DNA of 64,000 nucleotides from Streptomyces sp. RPT161 (lineage in GTDB: Bacteria; Actinomycetota; Actinomycetes; Streptomycetales; Streptomycetaceae): positions 18,715 to 82,714 of the forward strand of contig NZ_JAPZVN010000026.1 in assembly GCF_027533845.1 (NCBI RefSeq), given 5' to 3'. The translations under genes and the position numbers were made by a program. Shown here piece after piece: positions 1 to 7,853 of this stretch (the stretch's first letter is position 1; each line of letters starts with the position of its first letter). The notes below the pieces were generated by a model. It did no database searches and was not told the DNA's origin. It saw only the letters and a program-made list of their open reading frames with translations.

Positions 1-53
1 CGCCCACTCGTGCCGCCGCCTCCCGTCCCGACGGCCTTCACGCTGCCGTCGCC

Positions 54-665
54 TCATGCCGCGCCGACCACCTCCGGGATGCGGAACGGCTGTCCGCACG
101 CACCGCACATGATCGGCGCCTGCTCCAGCACGGACGGGACGACCCTGACGTTGCGACCGCAGTCGCAGACCGCCTTGACGCGTACGCCGCCGCCGGACGA
201 GCCGTGCCGGGCGGCCGGGCCGCGGAAGGAGCGGCTGGTGTCGGCGGCGGTCGCCGCGGTGTGCGCCTTCAGCGCGCGCTGCAACCGCTCGATCGTCGGC
301 CGGTACCGCTTCCTGGTCTCCGGGCGCATCACGACCAGCGAGAAGCCGCTGCTGGGATGCGGCTCCTCGGAGTGGTCCAGGCCCAGTTCGTCGGCGATCG
401 CCAGGAACCGGCGGTTGTGGTAGCGGCCCGCGCGCGAGGTGTCACGTACGCCGCGGGCGGCGGCGATTCCGTGTACGGCCTCGTGCAGCAGCCTTTCGAA
501 GGAGAGCTCGGTGCCGCAGGCGGACGAGGACTCTCCGATCAGGGACTCGGGGGCGGCCAGATCCGGCAGCTCGGGGTGGTGCCGTTGGATGTCGGCCCAC
601 GCGACTGCCAGCTCGGCGGCGAGAACTGGTGGTGTCGTGCTCACGTCGTGACAACGAGTAGACAT
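54..665 (-). CDS. SprT-like zinc metalloprotein
   Basis: The 203-residue protein carries an HEAVHGIAAARG segment, the HExxH-type zinc site of the SprT-like family, followed by a histidine about 25 residues on (GRYHNRRF) that could be the third ligand. The C-terminus has two CxC/CxxC pairs (CDCG near residue 170 and CGACG near 190), which look like a small zinc ribbon. The start is the ATG before STRCHD; upstream in-frame sequence looks non-coding. SprT-like proteins are putative zinc proteases, but the bacterial substrate is unknown. The gene stands alone, with a large terminator-like hairpin between it and proS. Function is inferred from the motif only. Confidence 0.75.
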   Translation of the reverse strand: MSTRCHDVSTTPPVLAAELAVAWADIQRHHPELPDLAAPESLIGESSSACGTELSFERLLHEAVHGIAAARGVRDTSRAGRYHNRRFLAIADELGLDHSEEPHPSSGFSLVVMRPETRKRYRPTIERLQRALKAHTAATAADTSRSFRGPAARHGSSGGGVRVKAVCDCGRNVRVVPSVLEQAPIMCGACGQPFRIPEVVGAA

Positions 666-791
666 GCCGCTGTGTTCCGATTCCGGGGCTATCCCAAATA
701 ATTTGCACGTACTCGTCAGTTCGGGCTCATGCATCCGACTGAGGGCGGGTGCGGACGTCTGTGGATGAGCTGTGCGTCCGTGGAACAAGCC

Positions 792-852
792 GGGGCGTAC
801 CACTGCGGCGCCGCCGGGGATGGCTCCCCGGGACATCGCGGTGGTACGCCCC
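792..852. terminator. Very stable nested hairpin downstream of proS
   Basis: Two 16-base arms (792-807 and 837-852) pair with one G-U wobble and enclose a second perfect 7-bp stem (814-820 with 825-831) with a 4-base loop. It lies past the 3' end of proS on the minus strand and before the SprT-like gene. It has no T-tract, as is common for high-GC actinobacterial terminators. Confidence 0.6.
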
Positions 853-919
853 GTCTTGTGGCTCGCTATTCGTGTTGTGTGCGGTCCCGTGTGGTCGGTA
901 CGGGACCGGCTGGCCGGGC

Positions 920-2332
920 TCAGTACGCCCGGGACACCAAGGCGACCGTACCGGGTGCGTCGTCGGCCTGCGGCACCGACCCGTCCTCACTCACCAGGCA
1001 GCGCACGGTGACGCTCTGCTCGGCAAGCCTGGCCTCGCCCTCCGGGCCCAGCTTGGCCCACGGGATGCGGGCCCAACCGGTCTGTGCCGCCTCGGCGGCC
1101 TCGTCGATGGTGGCCACGTCGGTGGTACGGGCCTCGCGCCGCTCGCGCGACTGCCGCAGCAGCAGCGCCTGGTCCTCCTCCAGCACCTTCGGCAGCACCG
1201 CGGCGAGCCCGTCGAGGGCCACCGGCTCCTTGCCGCCGGGGATGCGCCGGGCCAGCATGGCGGTGCCGTTCTCCAGGTCGCGCGGGCCGACCTCGATGCG
1301 CACCGGGACGCCCTTGAGCTCCCAGTCGACGGCGCGGCGGCCGAACGGGGTGTCGGTGCGGTCGTCCACCTGGACCCGGACGCCCGCGGCCTTGAGCTGG
1401 TCGCCGATCTCGCGGACCTTGGCGATCACCGCGTCGTCGCCCTTGATGGCGAGGACCACGGCCTGGATCGGGGCCAGCCGCGGCGGGACCCGCAGCCCGT
1501 TGTCGTCGCCGTGGGACATGATCAGTCCGCCGACCATACGGGTGGACACGCCCCAGGAGGTCTGCCAGACGAGTTCCTGCCGTCCGTCCTTGGACAGGTA
1601 CTGGGTCTCGAAGGCGCGGGCGAAGTTCTGGCCCAGCTCATGGCTGGTGCCCATCTGCAGGGCCTTGCCGTCGCCCATCATCGCTTCGAGGGTGAGGGTG
1701 TTGATCGCGCCCGCGAAGCGCTCCTTGGCGGTCTTGCGGCCCAGCACCACGTCGATGGCCAGGACGTTGGTCATGAAGTCGCCGTAGACCTCGCGGTGGA
1801 TGCGGGCGGCGTAGTCGCGGGCGTCCTCGTAGGAGGCGTGCGCGGTGTGGCCCTCCTGCCAGAGGAACTCGGTGGTGCGCAGGAAGACCCGCGGGCGCAT
1901 CTCCCAACGCACCACGTTCGCCCACTGGTTGACCAGCAGCGGCAGGTCGCGGTAGCTCTGCACCCACTTGGAGAAGTACTCGTTGATGATCGTCTCGGAG
2001 GTGGGCCGGACGACCACCGGCTCCTCCAGGTCCTTGCCGCCCGCGTGGGTGACCACGGCCAGTTCGGGGGCGAAGCCCTCGACGTGCTCGGCCTCCTTGG
2101 TCAGGTAGGACTGCGGGATGAACAGCGGGAAGTACGCGTTCTGCGCGCCCGCGTCCTTGATCCGCGCGTCCATCTCCTGCTGCATCCGCTCCCACAGCCC
2201 GTACCCGTACGGTCGGATGACCATGGTGCCGCGCACCGGGCCGTTGTCGGCCAGCTCGGCCTTGTTGATCAAGTCCTGGTACCAGCGGGGGAAATCGTCC
2301 GCCTGGGGAGTGAGTACGGGAGCCTTTGCCAT
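920..2332 (-). CDS. proS: Proline--tRNA ligase, short archaeal/eukaryotic type
   Basis: Charges tRNA-Pro with proline in the cytoplasm. At 470 residues, with class II motif 2 (RPRVFLRTTEF), motif 3 (GLIMSHGDDNGLR), a PTSE substrate loop and a C-terminus ending in tyrosine, it matches the archaeal/eukaryotic-like ProRS class and not the roughly 560-residue bacterial class. The bacterial class carries an editing insertion between motifs 2 and 3 that is absent here. The start is the ATG of MAKAPVLT; it is followed by a typical N-terminus (DDFPRWYQDLI). The usual Streptomyces proS sits elsewhere, near nusA-infB, so this may be a second copy or a replacement. The neighbours are unrelated to translation. 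Confidence 0.93.
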   Translation of the reverse strand: MAKAPVLTPQADDFPRWYQDLINKAELADNGPVRGTMVIRPYGYGLWERMQQEMDARIKDAGAQNAYFPLFIPQSYLTKEAEHVEGFAPELAVVTHAGGKDLEEPVVVRPTSETIINEYFSKWVQSYRDLPLLVNQWANVVRWEMRPRVFLRTTEFLWQEGHTAHASYEDARDYAARIHREVYGDFMTNVLAIDVVLGRKTAKERFAGAINTLTLEAMMGDGKALQMGTSHELGQNFARAFETQYLSKDGRQELVWQTSWGVSTRMVGGLIMSHGDDNGLRVPPRLAPIQAVVLAIKGDDAVIAKVREIGDQLKAAGVRVQVDDRTDTPFGRRAVDWELKGVPVRIEVGPRDLENGTAMLARRIPGGKEPVALDGLAAVLPKVLEEDQALLLRQSRERREARTTDVATIDEAAEAAQTGWARIPWAKLGPEGEARLAEQSVTVRCLVSEDGSVPQADDAPGTVALVSRAY

Positions 2333-2581
2333 GGCGCAGATCGTACGGGCAGGGCGCGCCCGAGCGTGAATCGGCCGTCCTCCCGGGCTCGGGCGGGGCG
2401 CCGCGCACGGGCCGCCCGGGTACGGCGGAGGGGGGCGCACAGAGGGCGCGTTCAAGCGCTCCTGCGTAGCCTCTGGACTACGGACGGGAAGCGGAGTTCC
2501 CTGGCTTGCGGGGGGTCTGGCGCACGACGTGAGGCGCAGACGGGGGCACTCGACGACGACTCGCTGGAATGAGGCCGCTCG

Positions 2582-3415
2582 ATGACACCCATGCTCGTTT
2601 CCTCCGCGCCCGGGCTGACCGCACGGCCGGAGCGTTCCGATGGCGGCGCGCGTGACTGGGCGGAGATCCAGGAGCGGATGCTGGTGCCGCTGTACGAGGC
2701 CGTGTACGAACGGCTTGAGGTGGGGCCGCGCACCCGCCTGCTGGGCATCGGTTGCGGTGCCGGTCTGGCGCTGCTGCTGGCCGCGGCGCGGGGCGCGGCG
2801 GTGACCGGGGTGGACCGGGACGGGCGGCGGCTGGCGTTGGCCCGGGAGCGGCTGCTGCCCGCGCCGCAGTGGGGTGCGCGGCGGGCCGACTACGGGCAGG
2901 CGCGGCTGGTGCTGGGCGGTCCGGAGGGTGCGGCGGTGCCCGGTGCCGCCGCGTTCACGGTGGTGACGGCGTTCGATCCGGCGCTGCCCGGGGAGTGGCT
3001 GGTCCCCGCGCTGCGGGCGGCGGGCGGGCTGGCGCAGCGGGGGGCGGCGGTGGTGCTGGCCGGCTGGGGTCCGCCCGAGCGGTGTGCCACGGCGCGGGTG
3101 CTGCGGGTCGCGGAGCGGCTGGCAGGGCTGGCGGAGCCGGTGCGGGTGAGCGTACGGGACGGCCTTGAGGACACCGCGCGCATGGCCGGGCTGCGGTTGG
3201 ACGGTTCGGGGCGGGTGGCGTGCCCGTTCGGCTACCCGGACATGGACAGCGCGGTGCGGGGGCTGGTGTCCACCGGTCTGTTCGACGCGGCGGTCGAGGC
3301 CACCGACCGCCCCCAGGTCGACAAGGAGCTGGCCGAGGCGCTGCACCCCTACCGCCGCCCGGACGGCACGGTCCGGATGGAGAACGTCTTCCGGTACGTG
3401 CTCGCACGGGCCTGA
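2582..3415 (+). CDS. SAM-dependent methyltransferase
   Basis: A 277-residue class I methyltransferase-like protein. The glycine-rich SAM loop (LLGIGCGAGLALL) is near residues 55-67, followed by an acidic residue at the end of strand 2 (VTGVDRD). A second ATG lies three codons in; a GAGG about 8 bases before the first ATG supports that start. The substrate cannot be told from sequence. It is divergent from proS and convergent with ftsH. The C-terminal half, after the SAM-binding fold, resembles small-molecule methyltransferases, but this is an inference. Confidence 0.75.
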   Translation: MTPMLVSSAPGLTARPERSDGGARDWAEIQERMLVPLYEAVYERLEVGPRTRLLGIGCGAGLALLLAAARGAAVTGVDRDGRRLALARERLLPAPQWGARRADYGQARLVLGGPEGAAVPGAAAFTVVTAFDPALPGEWLVPALRAAGGLAQRGAAVVLAGWGPPERCATARVLRVAERLAGLAEPVRVSVRDGLEDTARMAGLRLDGSGRVACPFGYPDMDSAVRGLVSTGLFDAAVEATDRPQVDKELAEALHPYRRPDGTVRMENVFRYVLARA

Positions 3416-3461
3416 GCGCCGGTACGGCGGAGGCCGGCCGCGGCGCCCACCGAGCGGAACG

Positions 3462-5390
3462 TCAGCTGTCCGTCCGTTCCGGGCGCGGGATGCCCGCGGT
3501 CCGGTACGCCTCGTCCTCCTCCAGCGTCTCGCGCTCCAGCAACGCCTCGGCGAGCGCGTCGAGTTGGGGCCGGTGCTCGGTGAGCAGGCGGCACGCGTGC
3601 TCGTAGCACTCGTCCACGATGCGCCGCATCTCCGCGTCGACCGCGTCGAGGGTGGCGGGCGCGGCGGCCAGCCCGTAGGCCTGCTGGGCGTCCTGCGGCA
3701 GGGCGGTGAGCCGGCCGATGCGTTCGCTCATTCCCCAGCGGGCGACCATGCCGCGCACGATGTTGGTGACCTGCTCCAGGTCGCTCTCGGCGCCGGTGGT
3801 GATGACGCCGAAGACGGTCTGCTCGGCGGCCATGCCGCCCAGCGCGCCGATGATCCGGCCGCGCAGGTACTCCTCGGTGTAGGCGTAGCGGTCGGCGTCG
3901 GGAGTGGACAGGGTGACGCCCAGCGCCCGGCCGCGCGGCACGATGGTGACCTTGCGGACCGGGTCCGCTCCCGGTTGCAGCATGCCGAGCAGCGCGTGTC
4001 CGCTCTCGTGGTAGGCGGTGCGCCGACGTTCCTCGTAGGGCATCACCAGGGGGCGTTCGGCGCCGAGTTGGACCTTTTCCAGGGCGTCGGACAGCTCGGG
4101 TTGACCGACGGCGTCCAGGTTGCGCTTGACGGCGAGCAGGGCCGCCTCGTTGGCCAGGTTGGCCAGTTCCGCACCGGTCATTCCCGGGGTGGAGCGGGCG
4201 ACGTGGGCGAGGTCGACCTGCTGGCCCAGCGGTACGTCGCGGGTGTGGATGCGCAAGATCGCCTCCCGCCCGGCCCGGTCCGGTGGGCTGACCTGCACGG
4301 TGCGGTCGAAGCGGCCGGGCCGCAGCAGCGCGGGGTCGAGGACGTCGGCGCGGTTGGTGGCGGCGAGCACGACCACGCCCTCGGAGCCGGAGAACCCGTC
4401 CATCTCGGTGAGGATCTGATTGAGCGTCTGCTCGCGCTCGTCGTGGCCGCCCATGCCGCTGCCGCTGCCGCGTGCCCGGCCGATGGTGTCGATCTCGTCG
4501 ATGAAGATGATCGCGGGGGCGACCTTGCGGGCCTCGTTGAACAGTTCGCGGACCCGGCTGGCCCCGACACCGACGATCATCTCGATGAACTCGGAGGCCG
4601 AGGCGGAGAAGAACGGTACGTCCGCCTCGCCGGCCACGGCGCGGGCCAGCAGTGTCTTGCCGGTGCCGGGCGGTCCGGCGAGCAGTACGCCGCGCGGCAT
4701 CCGGGCGCCCAGTCTGCGGTAGGCGTCGGGCCGTTTGAGGAAGTCGACCACCTCGCTCAGCTCCGCCTCGACCTCGTCGATCCCGGCGACGTCGTCGAAG
4801 GTGGTGCGCCTGCCCTCCTCGGGCGCCACCGGCTTGGGCGGGGCCTTGCGGCCCAGTCCGCCGAGACCGCCGCTGAGCGCTCCGCTCATCCGCCGCGCGA
4901 TGATGATCCACAGTGCGACCAGGAGCAGCATGGGGGCCAGCGACAGCAGCAGGTTGGCGAGGAAGCTGCGCTGCTGCACCACGGGTTCGGCGGTGACCGT
5001 GACGTTGTGCTTGGTCAGCTGGGACCAGAGCTTGTCGTCGGCGAAGGACGGGCGCTGGGTGTCGAAGTTCTTGTACGTGCCCTTGCCCGAGGGGACCGGC
5101 GCGCTGCTCTTGAGTTCGCCCTGGATCGCGTCGCCCTTGGCGTAGATCTTGGTGATGTTGCCCGCGCCGAGCTGCTTGCTGAACTCGGTGTACGAGATCG
5201 ACTGGCTGGTCGGGCCGCCGAAGAACGACAGCAGCGCGTCGGTGATCAGGAAGACGGCCAGGGCGGTCAGGATCATGCCGCCCCAGCCGCCCAGCCGCCG
5301 GCGCGGCCGCTGCGGCGGGGGCGGCGGTGGCGCGCCCTCCGACCGCCACGGCTGGTCCGGGCTCTGTCGGGGCGGTACGGAGTTGGTCAT
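3462..5390 (-). CDS. ftsH: ATP-dependent zinc metalloprotease FtsH
   Basis: Membrane-anchored AAA+ protease that degrades misfolded or regulatory membrane and cytosolic proteins. The 642-residue protein has a Pro-rich N-terminus, TM1 near 35-57, an extracytoplasmic domain, TM2 near 143-165, Walker A GPPGTGKT at 239-246, and the zinc site HESGH near 461-465. Actinobacteria often carry two FtsH proteins. By position next to ffh this is the one I recall as ftsH2 in S. coelicolor rather than the one in the hpt-folE-folP cluster. It starts at the ATG of MTNSVPPR. The nearest gene on the same strand, the acetyltransferase, is 70 bases upstream. Confidence 0.93.
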   Translation of the reverse strand: MTNSVPPRQSPDQPWRSEGAPPPPPPQRPRRRLGGWGGMILTALAVFLITDALLSFFGGPTSQSISYTEFSKQLGAGNITKIYAKGDAIQGELKSSAPVPSGKGTYKNFDTQRPSFADDKLWSQLTKHNVTVTAEPVVQQRSFLANLLLSLAPMLLLVALWIIIARRMSGALSGGLGGLGRKAPPKPVAPEEGRRTTFDDVAGIDEVEAELSEVVDFLKRPDAYRRLGARMPRGVLLAGPPGTGKTLLARAVAGEADVPFFSASASEFIEMIVGVGASRVRELFNEARKVAPAIIFIDEIDTIGRARGSGSGMGGHDEREQTLNQILTEMDGFSGSEGVVVLAATNRADVLDPALLRPGRFDRTVQVSPPDRAGREAILRIHTRDVPLGQQVDLAHVARSTPGMTGAELANLANEAALLAVKRNLDAVGQPELSDALEKVQLGAERPLVMPYEERRRTAYHESGHALLGMLQPGADPVRKVTIVPRGRALGVTLSTPDADRYAYTEEYLRGRIIGALGGMAAEQTVFGVITTGAESDLEQVTNIVRGMVARWGMSERIGRLTALPQDAQQAYGLAAAPATLDAVDAEMRRIVDECYEHACRLLTEHRPQLDALAEALLERETLEEDEAYRTAGIPRPERTDS

Positions 5391-5460
5391 GGTTCGACCA
5401 TACGGACAAGCTCTGACAGGCGGCGGGACCCCTACCCGGAACGTCCTCGTCCGCGCGGGC

Positions 5461-6024
5461 TCACAGGCCGGGCCACTCCTCGGCGGTGAGCGCGAACCGC
5501 TCGTGGTCCCGCCAGGCGCCGTTGATGTAGAGCATGCGCGGCGAGAAGCCCTCGTGCCGGAACCCGAGCCGCTTGGCCAGCGCGATGGAACGGACGTTGT
5601 CCGGCTGGATGTTGATCTCCAGACGGTGCAGCGCCAGGCCGTCCGCGGCGTCGGGGCCGCGGCCCGAAGAACCCGCGTTGGGCGTGGTGGGTGACGGGTG
5701 GGCGAAGCACCGGTCGATCACCTGGCGCATGCCCTCGGTCATCCGGCCGGTGCCCGCGTACGGCAGGTACGAGTCGTAGCCGAGGGCGCCGTTGCGGAAC
5801 CGGCCGCGCACGATGTTGGCGACGTTGCACTTGCCGACGAGGCCGCCGTCCTCGTCGTTGACGACCAGGAAGGTCTGGAGCGTCGGCCCCTGGTTGCGCA
5901 GCAGCTCGGCGAACCCGTTGGGGTCGACCGGGTTCCAGGCGCCGATGTGCTCGGCGGACCGGGTGACGGCCTCGGCGTAGGCCGTCGCATCCGCTGGTCG
6001 TGGCGGCCTGATGTGAACGCGCAT
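5461..6024 (-). CDS. GNAT-family N-acetyltransferase (RimJ/RimL type)
   Basis: A 187-residue single-domain protein with the RimJ/RimL layout: an N-terminal RPPRPADATAYAE strand-helix, a central GYDSYLPYAGTGRMTEGMRQVI acetyl-CoA loop (RxGxxT-like) and a late EINIQPDNVRSIALAKRLGF signature, in which N and the following helix bind CoA. Members acetylate protein N-termini or small amines. It starts at an ATG 23 bases from the ffh stop on the same strand, so it is likely cotranscribed with ffh. The substrate is unknown. Confidence 0.85.
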   Translation of the reverse strand: MRVHIRPPRPADATAYAEAVTRSAEHIGAWNPVDPNGFAELLRNQGPTLQTFLVVNDEDGGLVGKCNVANIVRGRFRNGALGYDSYLPYAGTGRMTEGMRQVIDRCFAHPSPTTPNAGSSGRGPDAADGLALHRLEINIQPDNVRSIALAKRLGFRHEGFSPRMLYINGAWRDHERFALTAEEWPGL

Positions 6025-6046
6025 GGTGATCGGTCGCGGCCCCCGG

Positions 6047-7591
6047 TCAGCCCATGAACTTCTTGAACTCGTCGGGCAGTTCGAACTTGCCGTCGTCGCC
6101 CGCCGGGAGGCCGAACGGGTTGTCGGGCTGCTGTTCGCGGCGGGCGGCGGCCGCGGCCTCGTCGGCCTTGCGCTTCATCGGGTTGCCGCTGCGCTGCTTG
6201 CCCTTGGCGGGCTTGGCCTTCTTCTTGTTGCGGGCCCCGCCCCCCAGGCCCGGCATGCCCGGCATCCCGGGCATCCCCGGCATGCCGCCCTGCGCCATGC
6301 GGGACATCATCTTGCGGGCGTCGAAGAACCGCTCCACCAGGTTCTTGACCGCGCCCACCTCGACGCCGGAACCCCGGGCGATACGGGCCCGGCGCGAGCC
6401 GTTGATGATCGTCGGGTCGGTGCGCTCGGCCGGGGTCATCGACTTGATGATCGCGGCGGTGCGGTCCACGTCCCGCTCGTCCAGGTTGTTGATCTGGTCC
6501 TTGATCTGGTTCATCCCCGGCAGCATGCCGAGCAGCTTGGAGATGGACCCCATCTTGCGGACCTGCTCCATCTGCTGGAGGAAGTCGTCGAGGGTGAACT
6601 CCTTGGGGCCCTTCGCCAGCTTGGCCGCCATCTTCTCGGCCTCGGCCTGGCTGAAGGTCTGCTCGGCCTTCTCGATCAGGCTGAGCACATCGCCCATGCC
6701 CAGGATGCGGGACGCCATGCGGTCCGGGTGGAACGCGTCGAAGTCGTCCAGCTTCTCGCCGTTGGAGGCGAACATGATCTGCTTGCCGGTGACGTGCGCC
6801 ACCGACAGCGCGGCGCCACCGCGCGCGTCACCGTCGAGCTTGGAGAGCACCACGCCGTCGAAGCCGACGCCGTCGAGGAAGGCCTGGGCGGTGTTGACCG
6901 CGTCCTGACCGATCATGGCGTCGACGACGAAGAGGATCTCGTCCGGGCTGACCGCGTCGCGGATGTCCGCGGCCTGCTGCATCAGCTCCTGGTCGATGCC
7001 GAGGCGGCCCGCGGTGTCCACGATGACCACGTCGTGCTGCTTGGTGCGCGCGTACTCGATGGAGTCCTTGGCGACCTTCACCGGGTCGCCGACGCCGTTG
7101 CCCGGCTCGGGCGCGTAGACCGCGACGCCCGCCCGCTCGGCGACGACCGCGAGCTGGTTGACCGCGTTCGGACGCTGGAGGTCACAGGCGACCAGCAGCG
7201 GGGTGTGTCCCTGGCCCTTGAGCCAGCTGCCGAGCTTTCCGGCGAGCGTGGTCTTACCGGCGCCCTGGAGACCGGCCAGCATGATCACGGTCGGCGGGGT
7301 CTTGGCGAACCGCAGCCGGCGGGTCTCGCCGCCGAGGATGCCGATCAGCTCCTCGTTGACGATCTTGATGACCTGCTGGGCCGGGTTGAGCGCCTGCGAG
7401 ACCTCGGCGCCTAGCGCCCGCTCCTTGACCTGCTTGATGAACGCGCGGACCGCGGGGAGCGCGACGTCCGCCTCCAGCAGCGCGATGCGGATCTCACGCG
7501 CGGTGGCGTCGATGTCCGCCTCGGACAGGCGGCCCTTGCCCCGGAGGTTCTTGAAGGTCGCTGCGAGGCGATCGGAGAGAGTGTCGAACAC
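6047..7591 (-). CDS. ffh: Signal recognition particle GTPase Ffh
   Basis: Binds 4.5S RNA and signal sequences of nascent membrane proteins and delivers ribosomes to FtsY, which is encoded in this window at 15.2-16.4 kb. The NG domain shows Walker A GLQGAGKTT, then DTAGR and SKLDGDARGG. The M domain is methionine-rich with the repeated GMPGMPGMPG stretch, followed by a basic Lys/Arg tail. The GTG start of VFDTLSDRL is chosen because this is the family's conserved N-terminus and a GAGG lies upstream; it gives 514 residues, normal length. A 262-base gap separates it from glnD. Confidence 0.96.
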   Translation of the reverse strand: MFDTLSDRLAATFKNLRGKGRLSEADIDATAREIRIALLEADVALPAVRAFIKQVKERALGAEVSQALNPAQQVIKIVNEELIGILGGETRRLRFAKTPPTVIMLAGLQGAGKTTLAGKLGSWLKGQGHTPLLVACDLQRPNAVNQLAVVAERAGVAVYAPEPGNGVGDPVKVAKDSIEYARTKQHDVVIVDTAGRLGIDQELMQQAADIRDAVSPDEILFVVDAMIGQDAVNTAQAFLDGVGFDGVVLSKLDGDARGGAALSVAHVTGKQIMFASNGEKLDDFDAFHPDRMASRILGMGDVLSLIEKAEQTFSQAEAEKMAAKLAKGPKEFTLDDFLQQMEQVRKMGSISKLLGMLPGMNQIKDQINNLDERDVDRTAAIIKSMTPAERTDPTIINGSRRARIARGSGVEVGAVKNLVERFFDARKMMSRMAQGGMPGMPGMPGMPGLGGGARNKKKAKPAKGKQRSGNPMKRKADEAAAAARREQQPDNPFGLPAGDDGKFELPDEFKKFMG

Positions 7592-7853
7592 GGCGTCGCG
7601 GATCCTCGGGTCGGCGGCGGGCGGATATCGCCCTCCAGGGTATCCGGACAGTCCAGGTGCGGTCTCCACCGCGGTCCGGCCAGCGGTGGAGAAGCGTGGA
7701 GAGGGTGGTAAATCCGCTCAGTCCCGAGCTTGGAGTTGCCCGTGGGGTGATCGGGTACGTGGGACCGCGAAGCGGGCGTACTGGCGCGGCTTCGCAACAG
7801 TACGGGCGCCCACCGGCAGCGGCTCGCCCCGGACGGACCGCCACCGCAGCGCG

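Noticed and set aside
749..2572. 607-codon open frame opposite proS
   Set aside because: Shadow of high-GC coding; repetitive Val/Gly/Asp-rich translation, no family motif, opposite a certain gene.
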